This document shows, in pieces, positions 27,810-37,671 of a stretch of 64,000 bases of DNA. The notes below the pieces were generated by a model. The model saw only the letters and a program-made list of their open reading frames with translations. It made no database searches and was not told the origin of the DNA. This DNA comes from Lepidurus packardi (lineage: Eukaryota; Arthropoda; Branchiopoda; Notostraca; Triopsidae): positions 1 to 64,000 of the forward strand of contig JAKZAN010000197.1 of assembly GCA_023053545.1 (NCBI GenBank), in the 5' to 3' direction. Within the stretch, counting starts at the first letter, position 1. Every line of letters starts with the position of its first letter. The translations under genes were made by a program, and so were the position numbers.

Positions 27810-28940
27810 CTATTTTGCCCCGTGGGCGCCGTCATCGGCCGTGTTGGACCGTGTTCGTTCCAAAGCGGCGGCTTGCTTGAGCGTTGCGTGTCGCAGGGCC
27901 TGGGGCTGGCTGGCCAGCGCTTGGACGGCCGCGTAAAAGCGCGGCCAATCCTGGCCTGTCGAGGCGAACAAGGCTTGGAAGCCAGGCACTAAATCGTCGT
28001 ATTCCGCCAGCGCGCCTAATGACGCGTTGTTGACCTGCGCCACCCAGCGGTCGTAGCCCGGGTAGCCGTCCCAAGTGCTGCGCAGCTCGGCGTACTGCTG
28101 GCGAAAGCGCGCCAGCGCTTGCTGCTTGGCCGCTTGCGTCTGGCCGGCTGGCGCGGGCTTGGCGTACAGCGCGGTCAACTCAGCGCGCAGCGCCAGGGCG
28201 AGGGCCTTGAACTGCTGGCGCCGGCCGTCGTAGCGTGCATAGTCTTCACGCGCTGCAGCGCTCGACTCGCTGCGCAACCAACGCTCGCCGCCCAGCCGCT
28301 CGACGGCTGAGGCAAAGGACTCGTTGAACGCGGTGTCGCCCGGCGCGTAGACCACTTGGTGCGCCAATTCATGAAAGATCAGCCGCGCCAACTCGCCTTC
28401 GGGGTAGCCAATGAAGGTGCTGAGCAAGGGGTCGCCGCCGGCCCAGTTCATCCAGCCCAGCGTGGAATAGGCCGGCACGGGGTAGGCCCCGGCATCCAAG
28501 CCTTGGGCCGACAGCTGCGCCGCTTCTTGTCGGGCCTGGCCTTCGTCGAAATAGCCCTTGTAGCTCACGCAACCCGTGACCGGAAAGCACCAGCGCTCCA
28601 GCGTGAGTGACAAGGCCGGTGCAGCCACCACGTTCCAGACGGCGGCGTTGCGCCCCAGGTCGGCGTAGCGCTGGTAGCTGGCGTTGTCGGGCAGGTGCAG
28701 CGACTGCACGGCAAAGCGGCGAATGCGTGTGGCCAGCGCCAAGCGTTCGCGCAGCTTGGCGGGCGTGCGCACGTCCTGCAACCAGTCGTCCACGGGTCGT
28801 GCGGCCTGCATCAGGCTCAGGTGACCGCTGACCGACTGCCAGTAATACGCAGCGCTGGAGCAGGCGCCCAGCAGCAAGGTGGCGGCCAAGCCCAGCCCAA
28901 GCCGCAGCGCGCGGTGTTTTTGTGTAAGAGCTGCGCCCAA
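27810..28940 (-). CDS. Predicted lipoprotein zinc aminopeptidase (COG4324-like)
   Basis: The lipobox LLGACSS, preceded by the hydrophobic run LGLGLAATL, marks a lipoprotein. The zinc site is visible in LIFHELAHQVVY (HExxH), with a downstream Glu in FNESFASAVE. This is the predicted aminopeptidase family of envelope metallopeptidases. The start is uncertain: TTG at 28940 places the lipobox about 25 residues in, as expected, whereas an ATG at 29081 would give 423 residues with an oddly deep lipobox. No operon partner is evident. Confidence 0.75.
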   Translation of the reverse strand: MGAALTQKHRALRLGLGLAATLLLGACSSAAYYWQSVSGHLSLMQAARPVDDWLQDVRTPAKLRERLALATRIRRFAVQSLHLPDNASYQRYADLGRNAAVWNVVAAPALSLTLERWCFPVTGCVSYKGYFDEGQARQEAAQLSAQGLDAGAYPVPAYSTLGWMNWAGGDPLLSTFIGYPEGELARLIFHELAHQVVYAPGDTAFNESFASAVERLGGERWLRSESSAAAREDYARYDGRRQQFKALALALRAELTALYAKPAPAGQTQAAKQQALARFRQQYAELRSTWDGYPGYDRWVAQVNNASLGALAEYDDLVPGFQALFASTGQDWPRFYAAVQALASQPQALRHATLKQAAALERTRSNTADDGAHGAK

Positions 28941-29203
28941 AATTTGTTGCTGAGCCGGTCCCACACAGGCTGAGCGGTCTGCCGGCGCGGAGCCGACCGC
29001 ATGCGGCTTGCACGTCGATGAGCGTGCCCCCCGGCCTTGGATGCCCAGCTTGGTTGCGACGTGCAGATGCCAAAAACTCATGCTTTATTTTGGCGTAAGG
29101 TGGGCGGGCTTGCCTGTTGGCTTTGTGGCTTTTTGTGGGGTAACCCGTGGCGTCTTGCTGTTTTGGTTTTTTCTTCGCTGGCCTGGTGCGGGCCTGACGG
29201 GAA

Positions 29204-30076
29204 ATGCAGGGCGTTACGGTTGAGATGTCGGCCTCTGAGCTGCTGCGGCTCATGCGGCCGGAGCAGTGGGTCAAGAATTTTTTTGTAGGGGCCGGCTTGG
29301 CATTTGGCGGGCACTGGCTAGACGTGTCACTGGCTTGGCAAGTGCTGCTGGCCTTTTCGGCGTTTTGCGCCATGTCCAGTGCGGTCTACATCGTCAACGA
29401 CTGGCAAGACCGCCGCACCGATGCCTTGCATCCGGTCAAGCGCCACCGGCCGCTGGCGGCCGGGCGGGTCAGCGTGAAAGCCGCTGGCATCTTAGGCGCA
29501 GCGCTCGTGCTGTTCACGGTGGTGCTGGCGCACCACAACCCGGCGCTGCTGCTCTTGCTGGCGCTGTACGGCGCGGTGAACCTGGCGTATTCCAACGGCC
29601 TGCGGCAGGTGCCCGTGGTGGACGTTTGCCTGATCGCTTCAGGCTTCATCTTTCGGCTGTTGGCCGGTACCTGGGCGGTGGGCATAGCGCCTTCGCGCTG
29701 GCTTTTGCTGACCGGTATTTTTGTGGCGCTGTTTTTGGGCTTTTCCAAGCGCAAGGCCGAAAGCTTTCGCGCGGCCGCCAGCCAGCGCGCCGTGATGGCG
29801 CTGTACCCGCCCGCGCTGCTCGACACCTTCATGGCCTCGACCATGACGGCCAGCATCACCACCTACAGCCTGTTTGCCACCAGCCCAGAGGCTCTGGCGC
29901 AGCACGGCGAGCGGCTGGTGTACACCGTGCCTTTGGTGATCTTTGGGCTCTTGCGCTACACCTTGCAGGTGCATCGCGGTTGGGGCGAAAACGTGGCGCG
30001 CGACATCTGGCGTGACCGCTGGATCGTCGCCGCTGCGGCGATCTGGGTGGCGGTCTTGTGGGGCTGGCCCGCATGA
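29204..30076 (+). CDS. UbiA-family prenyltransferase, decaprenyl-phosphate phosphoribosyltransferase-like
   Basis: A multi-pass inner-membrane enzyme of 290 residues. The substrate-binding motif NDWQDRRTDALHPVKRHRPLAAG matches the UbiA superfamily branch that moves phosphoribose onto polyprenyl phosphate. A second conserved site, SKRKAESFR, follows near residue 190. The ATG at 29204 was kept; one at 29225 is possible. Its stop overlaps the next gene's ATG (ATGA), so this enzyme and the ArnT-like glycosyltransferase are probably coupled parts of one lipid-linked sugar pathway. Confidence 0.83.
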   Translation: MQGVTVEMSASELLRLMRPEQWVKNFFVGAGLAFGGHWLDVSLAWQVLLAFSAFCAMSSAVYIVNDWQDRRTDALHPVKRHRPLAAGRVSVKAAGILGAALVLFTVVLAHHNPALLLLLALYGAVNLAYSNGLRQVPVVDVCLIASGFIFRLLAGTWAVGIAPSRWLLLTGIFVALFLGFSKRKAESFRAAASQRAVMALYPPALLDTFMASTMTASITTYSLFATSPEALAQHGERLVYTVPLVIFGLLRYTLQVHRGWGENVARDIWRDRWIVAAAAIWVAVLWGWPA

Positions 30077-31650
30077 GGCCACCGGCTGTTCGCTGGGCAC
30101 GGCCGATCGCCTCGGCTGCTTCCAGGCCTGCGCCCTGCATTCCCGCAGATTTGCAGCGTTGCTTGTGCGTGGCCGGCCTGGGCTCGTTGCTGTGGCGGCT
30201 CTGGCTGGCCAGCGTGTTCCCCGTCACCGGTGACGAGGCCTTTTTTTACTGGTGGGGCGTTTACCCGCGCTGGGGCTATTCGGACCACCCGCCCATGGTC
30301 GGCTGGTGGATAGCGGCCATGCGCTGGCTGGCCGGCGACAGCCTGCTGGCGATTCGCGCGCCGGCCGTGGTGTTGCCGCTGCTGGTGGGGGCCGCGCTGG
30401 CCTGGGCGCTGGCGCCGCTGGACCGCGTGCGCGCAGCGGGCGTGGCGCTGCTGGTGTGGTTGGCGCCCATCAACTGGCTGAACATGCTGATCACCACCGA
30501 CACGCCTTTGGTGTTCTGGTCGGTGTTGTCGGCCGCCGCCTTGCTGCGCGCCGAACAGCGCCCGCAGCTCGACGGCCGTGCCTGGGCTGGGTACGCCGCT
30601 GCGGGTGTGCTGTGGTCTTGCGCTTTTTTGTCTAAGTACTTTGCGGTGGTGCTGGCGTTGACCTACGCGGTGTACGCCGTCGGCTGGCGGCGTGATCGCT
30701 GGCGCGCCTACCTGCTGCTGGCGCTGTGCGCCTTGCCGGGCCCGTTGATCAACGTCTGGTGGAACATGGGCCACGGCTGGCCCAACATCATGTTCAACCT
30801 CTACAACCGCCACGAAGGTGCGCACTTTGCCTGGCGCCAGCCGCTGTTGTATGCGCTGGTGCTGGCTTACTTGCTGACGCCGCCTGCACTGTGGCTGGCG
30901 TGGCGTGAACGGCGCGCCTGGCGGGGCTGGGCGCGGGCTCAGCCGCTGCTGGCTTGCTTGGTGCTGGTGCCGGTGCTGTTTTTTGCTTTGCTGTCCATCA
31001 AGAAGGTGGTGGGCCTGCATTGGCTGCTCTCGTTTTACCCTTTCGCCTTGGCCGCGCTGGCCTGGGTAGCCAGCCCTCGCCGGCTCCGGCGCTGCGCCTG
31101 CGGCATGGCGCTGCTGGCTGCTCTGCAAGTCGTGCTTGCCTCGGGCGTGGCCTTGACACGGCTCAGCGACTGGCAGGCCACGCCTTTTTATGCCGGCATC
31201 GTGCGCAGTGTGGAGGCCCGGGCGATCTTGCAGCAGGCCGAGGCGCGGGGCGCCGAGTTGATGGCCGATGCCTACACGCCAGCGGCAATTTACGGCTTTG
31301 AGCGGCGGCGCTACATGCCGGTGTTTGGCGTGGGCCGCTTCCATGCCCGGCAGGACGATTTGTGGGTGGACTTCTCACAGTACCGCGGCCGGACAATCCG
31401 CGTGTTGCACGCCAGCGCGCCGGACCTTTCGCGGTTTGCGCCTTACTTTGTCCGGGTGCAGCTGCTGCACTTCGAGCAAAGCGGCCACACGTTCTACGTG
31501 GTGCAGGGCGAAGGCTTTGACGACGAGGCGTACCGGCAGGGCGTGCTCAGCGAGATTGCGCGCCGCTACCACCAAGTTCCGCGCTGGTTGCCGGTGATCG
31601 GCTGCCCTTTTTGCCAACGGGTGTGCGGCCAGCTGCGCTGCTCGCCTTGA
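30073..31650 (+). CDS. ArnT/PMT-like membrane glycosyltransferase
   Basis: This predicted 525-residue protein has about ten membrane segments and a soluble C-terminal domain. The family's first-loop acidic motif TGDEAFFYWWG and YSDHPPM are present, as in GT39/GT83 enzymes that use polyprenyl-phosphate sugars. The ATG at 30073 overlaps the UbiA-like gene's stop. It probably transfers the sugar made by the preceding gene onto a lipid or protein outside the membrane; the acceptor is unknown. The last 104 nt overlap the convergent TetR-family gene, which is unusual. Confidence 0.83.
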   Translation: MRPPAVRWARPIASAASRPAPCIPADLQRCLCVAGLGSLLWRLWLASVFPVTGDEAFFYWWGVYPRWGYSDHPPMVGWWIAAMRWLAGDSLLAIRAPAVVLPLLVGAALAWALAPLDRVRAAGVALLVWLAPINWLNMLITTDTPLVFWSVLSAAALLRAEQRPQLDGRAWAGYAAAGVLWSCAFLSKYFAVVLALTYAVYAVGWRRDRWRAYLLLALCALPGPLINVWWNMGHGWPNIMFNLYNRHEGAHFAWRQPLLYALVLAYLLTPPALWLAWRERRAWRGWARAQPLLACLVLVPVLFFALLSIKKVVGLHWLLSFYPFALAALAWVASPRRLRRCACGMALLAALQVVLASGVALTRLSDWQATPFYAGIVRSVEARAILQQAEARGAELMADAYTPAAIYGFERRRYMPVFGVGRFHARQDDLWVDFSQYRGRTIRVLHASAPDLSRFAPYFVRVQLLHFEQSGHTFYVVQGEGFDDEAYRQGVLSEIARRYHQVPRWLPVIGCPFCQRVCGQLRCSP

Positions 31651-32353
31651 CCGGTGTGGCAGCTTTGACCGGTACGGCCGGTTCGGCAGCTGCCGTCGCC
31701 GCCGGGCTGTAGGCCTGGGCCAAGTGCTGCAAGTGAGCGCGCTGGCCGGGTTCGAGGTAAGGGGCCAGCACATTGAGCACATGCTGGGCGCCGCGCAGCA
31801 AAGCGGCTTGGGCGTTTTCGGGCTCCAGGGCGCGGCGTGGGTCGCGCACGTATTCAAAGCTCAGCCAATACGTCAGCAACACCACCATGCTGGTGGCGGT
31901 TGGCGCCAGTTCGGCCGCTTGCAGGCTGACCGCCCGAGACTGGTTCATGCTGCCCAGCATGGCCTGGATGGCGCGTGTCTTGCGTTCAAGCACCGCCTGG
32001 AAATGCGTTTCCAGCCGCCGGTTCTTGCTGAGCAAGTCGTTGAGGTCGCGGTACAAAAACCGGTAGTCCCAAATCAGCTCGAACAGCGTGTGCATGAAAA
32101 ACCAGGCGTCTTCCACATCGCGCACGCCTTCACCAGCGCCCAGCAAATCGGTCAGCGACTGTTCATAACGGTCGAACAGCGCATTGATCAGTTCTTCTTT
32201 GGCAGGGTAGTGGTAATACAGATTGCCCGGGCTGATGCCCAGGTCGGCCGAGATGACGGTGGTCGACACGTTCGGCTCGCCAAAGCGATTGAACAGCGCC
32301 AGCGTGGCCTCCAAGATGCGCTCTGCGGTGCGACGCGGCGCTTTTTTTGCCAT
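31547..32353 (-). CDS. TetR-family transcriptional regulator
   Basis: A 268-residue regulator. The N-terminal helix-turn-helix is typical (RILEATLALFNRFGEPNVSTTVISADLGISPGNLYYHYPAKEEL shortened here to its key turn SADLGISPGNLYYHY). The ligand domain follows, and the final 50 residues form an Ala/Pro/Lys-rich tail. It lies 127 nt downstream of the phasin gene on the same strand, so a PhaD-like role in PHA control is conceivable. The tail region overlaps the end of the convergent glycosyltransferase gene by 104 nt. Confidence 0.82.
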   Translation of the reverse strand: MAKKAPRRTAERILEATLALFNRFGEPNVSTTVISADLGISPGNLYYHYPAKEELINALFDRYEQSLTDLLGAGEGVRDVEDAWFFMHTLFELIWDYRFLYRDLNDLLSKNRRLETHFQAVLERKTRAIQAMLGSMNQSRAVSLQAAELAPTATSMVVLLTYWLSFEYVRDPRRALEPENAQAALLRGAQHVLNVLAPYLEPGQRAHLQHLAQAYSPAATAAAEPAVPVKAATPVKASSAAGRTPVGKKGSRSPATSAELGGSGAQSR

Positions 32354-32480
32354 CTCTTGCCTCTTTGATGTTCTTCTTGGCGCTCACTCTAACCCAGCCC
32401 ATCGGGGCTGGGAAGAGGGGCCGTGGCACGTTTGAAGATGGCCTGGTGCCTGGCGCACCCGCCCAAGAGAAAGCGAGCTT

Positions 32481-33020
32481 TCACCCGCCTTTGGCGATGC
32501 TGCGTTTGACCGCTGGCCGAGGCGCGGTCTTAGTAGCTGGTCGCGGTGCGGGTCTCTTGGGTGACTTGGCTGTTCCTGGCGCTTTCGGGGCTTTGGGTGC
32601 AGGGGCTTGGGCGCCGGGCTTGTCGGCGGCCTGGACGCGGGCTTCCAAGGCGGCCACTCGGGCCAGCAATTGCTCCCAATCGCTGCGCGACGGCGTGCCC
32701 AGCCGCCCCAGCGCCTTGGCCACCCGATCTTCAAAAATGCTTTCGAGCCGGTCCCAGGGCTGGGCGACCGGCGTCGCCAAGCCGCCGGTCAGGGATGAGA
32801 ATTTTTTGGCCGCTTCGGCGATCTTTTCTTCGGCCGCCGCTTGGGTGCTGCGCTGCATGCTCAGGCCGTCCTTGACCAAGGCCTCAAACACCTTGCCGCC
32901 TTCCGCCTGCGCTTTGGCAAAGGCCCCCAAGCCGGCCAGCCAGATCTGCTGGGCAGATTCTTTGACCTTGTCGTTGATGGGGGCTGCAGATGCAGACTCG
33001 GGGGCGGGCTTGCGGGGCAT
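32481..33020 (-). CDS. Phasin-like PHA granule-associated protein (PhaF/PhaI family)
   Basis: A 179-residue protein. The N-terminal phasin domain (KVKESAQQIWLAGLGAFAKAQAEGGKVFEALVKDG trimmed to its core QQIWLAGLGAFAKAQAEGG) is followed by a coiled-coil-like stretch (ESIFEDRVAKALGRLG, LLARVAALEARVQAA). The tail is rich in Ala, Lys and Pro, like the histone-like part of PhaF that tethers granules to the nucleoid. It would coat polyhydroxyalkanoate granules. The TetR-family gene lies downstream on the same strand. Confidence 0.87.
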   Translation of the reverse strand: MPRKPAPESASAAPINDKVKESAQQIWLAGLGAFAKAQAEGGKVFEALVKDGLSMQRSTQAAAEEKIAEAAKKFSSLTGGLATPVAQPWDRLESIFEDRVAKALGRLGTPSRSDWEQLLARVAALEARVQAADKPGAQAPAPKAPKAPGTAKSPKRPAPRPATKTAPRPAVKRSIAKGG

Positions 33021-33156
33021 GGGCTTTCCTTGGCGGCGACGAACACAGGCTCAAATGATAGGCGGCAAGGGCTGGCTGGCGTTGGGGAGACACTTCTAGA
33101 AACGTGAATGTGTTTCCACGTATGGCCAGAAGGACAGAAGGCCTTATCATTAGAAG

Positions 33157-33513
33157 ATGTTAAATAGCGACCACTCCTCGACCTACCTGAAGTTTTTGAA
33201 CTTGGTGCAGGCCGTTCGAAGCCTTCCCGAGTTCCCGGAACTGGACCCGGTGGAGGAGCGCTTGCTCAACTTGTTCGCCACCGTGTGGCATGCGGGCAAG
33301 CAGATCACCGTCTTGCAAGCCATGGGCATGTCGACCGACGTGTCGTCCACCACGGCGCACCGCCGCCTGAAGTCGCTGCGCAAAAAAGGCGTGATCACTC
33401 TGGTATCTGACGAGTCCGACAACCGCATCAAGTACGTTCAGCCCACGCCCGTGGCCAACCATTACTTTGGCCAGCTCGGCCAATGCCTGGACCAAGCGCA
33501 CTCGGCCAGCTGA
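33157..33513 (+). CDS. Winged-helix (MarR-like) DNA-binding protein
   Basis: A 118-residue protein with a compact winged helix-turn-helix: an N-terminal helix pair (YLKFLNLVQAVRSLPEFPEL), the recognition part TDVSSTTAHRRLKSLRKKG, then a wing (VITLVSDESDNRIKYVQPT). It probably regulates transcription, but no target is evident. It lies 143 nt before rmlB on the same strand and might influence the rhamnose operon. Confidence 0.75.
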   Translation: MLNSDHSSTYLKFLNLVQAVRSLPEFPELDPVEERLLNLFATVWHAGKQITVLQAMGMSTDVSSTTAHRRLKSLRKKGVITLVSDESDNRIKYVQPTPVANHYFGQLGQCLDQAHSAS

Positions 33514-33656
33514 TGTTGTGGCGGCCTCGCTGGTCGCCCGCGCCAAACCCGCCCGCCGCCGCGCCCATCGGGTGCCACGCTTGAGCTCGCCTTTAGAATT
33601 GGCAACCTTTAACCCGGCTGCCGAGCGCTGCAGCTGGAACCTGCGAGCGAGCATTC

Positions 33657-34751
33657 ATGACCATTTTGGTGACCGGCGGAGCCGGATTCATTGGCGGCAA
33701 CTTCGTCTTGGACTGGTTGGCTGACGCCAGTGCCGAGGCCATTGTCAACCTGGACAAGCTGACTTACGCCGGCAACCCCGAAACCTTGGCCACCTTGCAA
33801 GCCGACCCGCGGCACGTGTTTGTGCAAGGCGACATTGGCGACGCCGCGCTGGTGGCCCGCTTGCTGGCCGAGCACCAGCCCCGCGCGGTGCTGAACTTCG
33901 CCGCCGAGTCGCATGTGGACCGCTCCATCCACGGCCCGGAAGACTTTATCCAGACCAATGTGGTGGGCACTTTCCATTTGCTCGAAGCCGTGCGCGCCTA
34001 CTGGGGCGGCCTGCAGGGTGCGGCCCGGGACGGCTTTCGCTTTTTGCATGTCTCGACCGACGAGGTGTACGGCTCGCTGAGCGCGCAAGACCCTGCCTTT
34101 ACCGAGCAGCACCGCTACGAGCCCAACAGCCCTTACAGCGCCACCAAGGCGGCCAGCGACCATTTGGTGCGGGCGTACCACCACACCTACGGCCTGCCGG
34201 TGCTCACCACCAATTGCAGCAACAACTACGGCCCCTTCCACTTCCCGGAAAAGCTCATTCCGCTGATGATCGTCAACGCCCTGGCAGGCAAGCCGCTGCC
34301 GGTGTACGGTGACGGCCTGCAGGTGCGCGACTGGTTGTACGTCAAAGACCATTGCAGCGCCTTGCGCCGCGTGTTGCAAGCCGGCCGGCTGGGCGAGGTC
34401 TACAACGTGGGCGGCTGGAACGAAAAACCCAACATCGAGATCGTGCACGCGGTCTGCGCGTTGCTCGACGAACTCGCGCCCCGCGCCGACGGCCAGCGCT
34501 ACAGCACGCAAATCAGCTACGTCAAAGACCGGCCCGGCCACGACAGGCGTTACGCCATTGACGCGCGCAAGCTTGAACAAGAGCTGGGCTGGAAGCCCGC
34601 CGAAACCTTTGAAACCGGCTTGCGCAAAACCGTGGCCTGGTACTTGGCCCACCCCGACTGGGTTGCCCACGTGCAAAGCGGCGCTTACCGCGACTGGGTG
34701 CAAACGCAGTACGCCTCAGAGGCCCCAGCAGCCAGCGCAGCCGCAGCATGA
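33657..34751 (+). CDS. rmlB: dTDP-glucose 4,6-dehydratase
   Basis: RmlB converts dTDP-glucose to dTDP-4-keto-6-deoxyglucose, the second step of dTDP-L-rhamnose synthesis. The 364-residue SDR-type enzyme has the NAD motif [11 protein letters not shown], the catalytic STDEVYGSL and [12 protein letters not shown] (Tyr and Lys), and [14 protein letters not shown]. The stop overlaps the rmlD start (ATGA). Order here is B-D-A-C, all on the plus strand, forming a tight operon that supplies rhamnose for lipopolysaccharide or exopolysaccharide. Confidence 0.96.
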   Translation: MTILVTGGAGFIGGNFVLDWLADASAEAIVNLDKLTYAGNPETLATLQADPRHVFVQGDIGDAALVARLLAEHQPRAVLNFAAESHVDRSIHGPEDFIQTNVVGTFHLLEAVRAYWGGLQGAARDGFRFLHVSTDEVYGSLSAQDPAFTEQHRYEPNSPYSATKAASDHLVRAYHHTYGLPVLTTNCSNNYGPFHFPEKLIPLMIVNALAGKPLPVYGDGLQVRDWLYVKDHCSALRRVLQAGRLGEVYNVGGWNEKPNIEIVHAVCALLDELAPRADGQRYSTQISYVKDRPGHDRRYAIDARKLEQELGWKPAETFETGLRKTVAWYLAHPDWVAHVQSGAYRDWVQTQYASEAPAASAAAA

Positions 34752-35659
34752 AGATACTTCTGCTGGGCAAAAGCGGGCAAGTCGGCTGGGAACTTCAGCG
34801 CAGTCTGGCGCTGTTGGGTGAGGTTGTGGCGCTGGACGCCGACAGCACCACGCTGTGCGGCGACTTCACACAGCTCGACGCCTTGGCCGCCACGGTGCGC
34901 GCCGTGGCGCCGCAACTGATCGTCAACGCCGCAGCTCACACCGCCGTGGACCAGGCTGAAAAGGAACCCGAACTCGCCCGCCTGATCAACGCCACCGCGC
35001 CCGGCGTGCTGGCGCGGGAGGCGCAAGCGCTGGGCGCCTGGCTGGTTCACTACAGCACCGACTACGTGTTCAACGGACAAGGCGAGAAGCCCTGGGCTGA
35101 AAGCCACGCCACCGGCCCGCTGAGCGTGTACGGTCAAACCAAGCTCGAAGGCGAGCAACTGATCCAGGCGGCTTGCGAACGCCACCTGATTTTTCGCACC
35201 AGCTGGGTGTACGCGGCGCGCGGCGGCAACTTTGCCAAGACCATGCTGCGCTTGGCGCAAGAGCGCGAACGCCTGACCGTGATCGACGACCAGATCGGCG
35301 CACCGACCAGCGCTGAGCTGTTGGCCGACACCACGGCGCACGCGGTCCGGCAGGTGGCGGCTGCGGGCTGGCACACCGCTGCAGCCGGCCAGTTGGCGGG
35401 GCTGTACCACGCCGTGGCCGCAGGCCAGACTTCTTGGCACGGCTATGCCGAGCATGTGATTGGCCAAGCCCGGCGCCTGCAGCCGGCCCTGCCGTGGAAG
35501 GTCCAAGACATCGCTGCGGTGCCCAGCAGCGCCTTTGTCACCGCAGCAGCGCGGCCGCTCAATTCACGGTTGACGACCCAGCACCTGCAAACCACCTTTG
35601 GCCTGACCTTGCCACCTTGGCAGCAGGGCGTGGACCGGCTGCTGGCCGAGATTTTGTAA
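34748..35659 (+). CDS. rmlD: dTDP-4-dehydrorhamnose reductase
   Basis: RmlD carries out the last step, reducing dTDP-4-keto-L-rhamnose to dTDP-L-rhamnose with NAD(P)H. The 303-residue chain shows [15 protein letters not shown] for nucleotide binding, [10 protein letters not shown], and [10 protein letters not shown] with the catalytic Tyr and Lys. The start overlaps rmlB by four bases, and rmlA begins 31 nt after its stop. Confidence 0.95.
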   Translation: MKILLLGKSGQVGWELQRSLALLGEVVALDADSTTLCGDFTQLDALAATVRAVAPQLIVNAAAHTAVDQAEKEPELARLINATAPGVLAREAQALGAWLVHYSTDYVFNGQGEKPWAESHATGPLSVYGQTKLEGEQLIQAACERHLIFRTSWVYAARGGNFAKTMLRLAQERERLTVIDDQIGAPTSAELLADTTAHAVRQVAAAGWHTAAAGQLAGLYHAVAAGQTSWHGYAEHVIGQARRLQPALPWKVQDIAAVPSSAFVTAAARPLNSRLTTQHLQTTFGLTLPPWQQGVDRLLAEIL

Positions 35660-35690
35660 ATCGTCTTCCCTTATTACTCGACGGGACCTT

Positions 35691-36575
35691 ATGAACGCAC
35701 GCAAGGGCATTATCTTGGCCGGGGGCTCCGGCACCCGGCTTTACCCGGTCACGATGTCGGTTTCCAAGCAGTTGCTGCCGGTGTACGACAAACCCATGAT
35801 TTACTACCCGCTGAGCACGCTGATGCTGGCGGGCATGCGCGACATTCTCATCATTTCCACCCCGCAAGACACGCCGCGCTTTGCCGAGTTGCTGGGCGAC
35901 GGCAGCCAGTGGGGCATCAACTTGCAATATGCGGTGCAGCCCACCCCGGACGGCCTGGCGCAGGCCTTCATCATCGGCCGTGAATTCGTGGGTAACTCGC
36001 CTTCGGCCTTGATTTTGGGCGACAACATTTACTACGGCCACGACTTTGAATCGCAGCTGCGCAACACCACGGCGCGCACCGACGGCTCCACCGTGTTTGC
36101 CTACCATGTGCACGACCCGGAGCGTTACGGTGTGGTCGAGTTCGATGACCAGCGGCGCGCCGTCAGCATTGAAGAAAAGCCGCTCAAACCCAAGTCCAAT
36201 TACGCCGTCACCGGGCTGTATTTTTATGACCAGCAGGTCTGCGATATTGCCGCTGATATCCAGCCGTCGCCACGTGGCGAGTTGGAAATCACCGACGTCA
36301 ACCGGCGTTACCTGGAACTCCAGCAATTGACCGTCGAGGTGATGGGGCGCGGCATGGCTTGGCTGGACACCGGCACCCATGAATCGCTGCTCGAAGCCGG
36401 GCAATTCATCGCCACGATTGAAAACCGCCAAGGCCTGAAAATCGCCTGCCCCGAAGAAATCGCCTTTCGCAAGGGCTACATCAGCGCCGAACAACTGGCC
36501 ACGCTGGCCCAGCCGCTCAGCAAAAATGGCTACGGACGTTATTTGCAGCAAATCTTGTCGAATCGGGTGTTTTGA
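35691..36575 (+). CDS. rmlA: Glucose-1-phosphate thymidylyltransferase
   Basis: RmlA makes dTDP-glucose from glucose 1-phosphate and dTTP, the committed step, and is usually inhibited by the end product. The 294-residue enzyme has the signature [16 protein letters not shown], the sugar-binding [16 protein letters not shown], and the metal-site [11 protein letters not shown]. The C-terminal helices ([12 protein letters not shown]) are complete. The rmlC ATG follows 9 nt after the stop codon. Confidence 0.96.
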   Translation: MNARKGIILAGGSGTRLYPVTMSVSKQLLPVYDKPMIYYPLSTLMLAGMRDILIISTPQDTPRFAELLGDGSQWGINLQYAVQPTPDGLAQAFIIGREFVGNSPSALILGDNIYYGHDFESQLRNTTARTDGSTVFAYHVHDPERYGVVEFDDQRRAVSIEEKPLKPKSNYAVTGLYFYDQQVCDIAADIQPSPRGELEITDVNRRYLELQQLTVEVMGRGMAWLDTGTHESLLEAGQFIATIENRQGLKIACPEEIAFRKGYISAEQLATLAQPLSKNGYGRYLQQILSNRVF

Positions 36576-36583
36576 AAGCCGCT

Positions 36584-37129
36584 ATGAATGTGATTCCCAC
36601 CGCCATCGCCGATGTATTGATCATCGAGCCCCGCGTTTTTGGCGACGCCCGCGGTTTTTTTTACGAGAGCTTCAACCAGCGCGCCTTTGACCAAGCCACG
36701 GGCTTGAGCCTGCAGTTTGTGCAGGACAACCACAGCCGCAGCGCCCAAGGCGTGCTGCGCGGCCTGCACTACCAAGTCGAACAGCCCCAGGGCAAATTGG
36801 TGCGCGTGGCGCGCGGCCGGGTTTTTGATGTGGCTGTCGATATACGGCAAAGCTCGGCCACCTTTGGCCAGTGGGTGGGCGTGGAATTGTCTGAGGACAA
36901 CCACCGCCAGTTGTGGGTGCCGCCTGGTCTGGCCCATGGTTTTGTGGTGCTCAGCGAATCGGCCGACTTTTTGTATAAAACCACCGAGTACTACGCGCCA
37001 GCGCACGAACGCTGCATCGCCTGGAACGACCCCACTTTGGCCATCGAATGGCCGACCCAAGTCACGCCGCAGTTATCGGCCAAGGACGCGGCGGGACTTT
37101 CTTTTGCGCAGGCGCCCAAATTCGATTGA
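36584..37129 (+). CDS. rmlC: dTDP-4-dehydrorhamnose 3,5-epimerase
   Basis: RmlC epimerises dTDP-4-keto-6-deoxyglucose at C3 and C5. The 181-residue cupin protein contains RGFFYESFNQ, the catalytic His in VLRGLHYQ, the DVAVDIRQSS strand and YKTTEYYAP. The ATG at 36584 is preferred; an in-frame TTG at 36572 overlaps the rmlA stop and could also serve. The gene closes the rmlBDAC operon. Confidence 0.95.
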   Translation: MNVIPTAIADVLIIEPRVFGDARGFFYESFNQRAFDQATGLSLQFVQDNHSRSAQGVLRGLHYQVEQPQGKLVRVARGRVFDVAVDIRQSSATFGQWVGVELSEDNHRQLWVPPGLAHGFVVLSESADFLYKTTEYYAPAHERCIAWNDPTLAIEWPTQVTPQLSAKDAAGLSFAQAPKFD

Positions 37130-37191
37130 TGACTTAAAAGCAGGGGCGGTATATAGTCTGATCTTCTCTTTTTCATCTTCAGGAGTGCTTC

Positions 37192-37584
37192 ATGAGCAAT
37201 TTGATGGATATTCAGAGTCAGATCGAGAAACTCCAAAAGCAAGCCAGCGATATTCGCGCGCGCGAGTTTGACGCCACCGTCCAAGACATATTGGCCAAGA
37301 TGCAGGCCTTTGGCATCACGGTCAAAGACTTGGACGCCGGCAAGCGCCGTGCCACCAAAGGCGGCAAGGCCGCCAAAGCATCTAGAAGCCCGCAAGGCCA
37401 AGGCCGAGCCAAGGCCGCGGCATCTTCTGGCAAGCGCGTCAGCAAAAGCGCTGGCACCACGGTAGCGCCTAAATACCGGGGGCCGAACGGCGAAACCTGG
37501 ACCGGCCGCGGCCTCATGCCGCGCTGGCTGGCGGCGTTGGTGGCCCAAGGCCAGTCCAAAGACGATTTCGCCATTCAGTCCTGA
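37192..37584 (+). CDS. H-NS histone-family nucleoid protein
   Basis: A 130-residue DNA-binding protein. The N-terminal oligomerisation helices (IQSQIEKLQKQASDIRAREFD) precede a basic Ala/Lys-rich linker. The C-terminal H-NS DNA-binding motif is clear (KYRGPNGETWTGRGLMPRW). It would bind AT-rich DNA and silence acquired genes; in this window the AT-richer repeat-protein locus would be an obvious target. A good AGGAG ribosome site precedes the ATG. It is probably transcribed alone. Confidence 0.9.
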   Translation: MSNLMDIQSQIEKLQKQASDIRAREFDATVQDILAKMQAFGITVKDLDAGKRRATKGGKAAKASRSPQGQGRAKAAASSGKRVSKSAGTTVAPKYRGPNGETWTGRGLMPRWLAALVAQGQSKDDFAIQS

Positions 37585-37671
37585 GCGCCAGAGGGGGCTG
37601 CGCGTGCTGCCAGGCAGGGCGATGCTGCACAATCGCCTTTGTTTTTTCACTCTGCCTTTGCACACCCAGCC

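Noticed and set aside
29008-29223. A 71-codon frame with hydrophobic runs before the UbiA-like gene
   Set aside because: No ribosome site, biased composition, and it overlaps the possible start regions of both flanking genes; not supportable as a gene.
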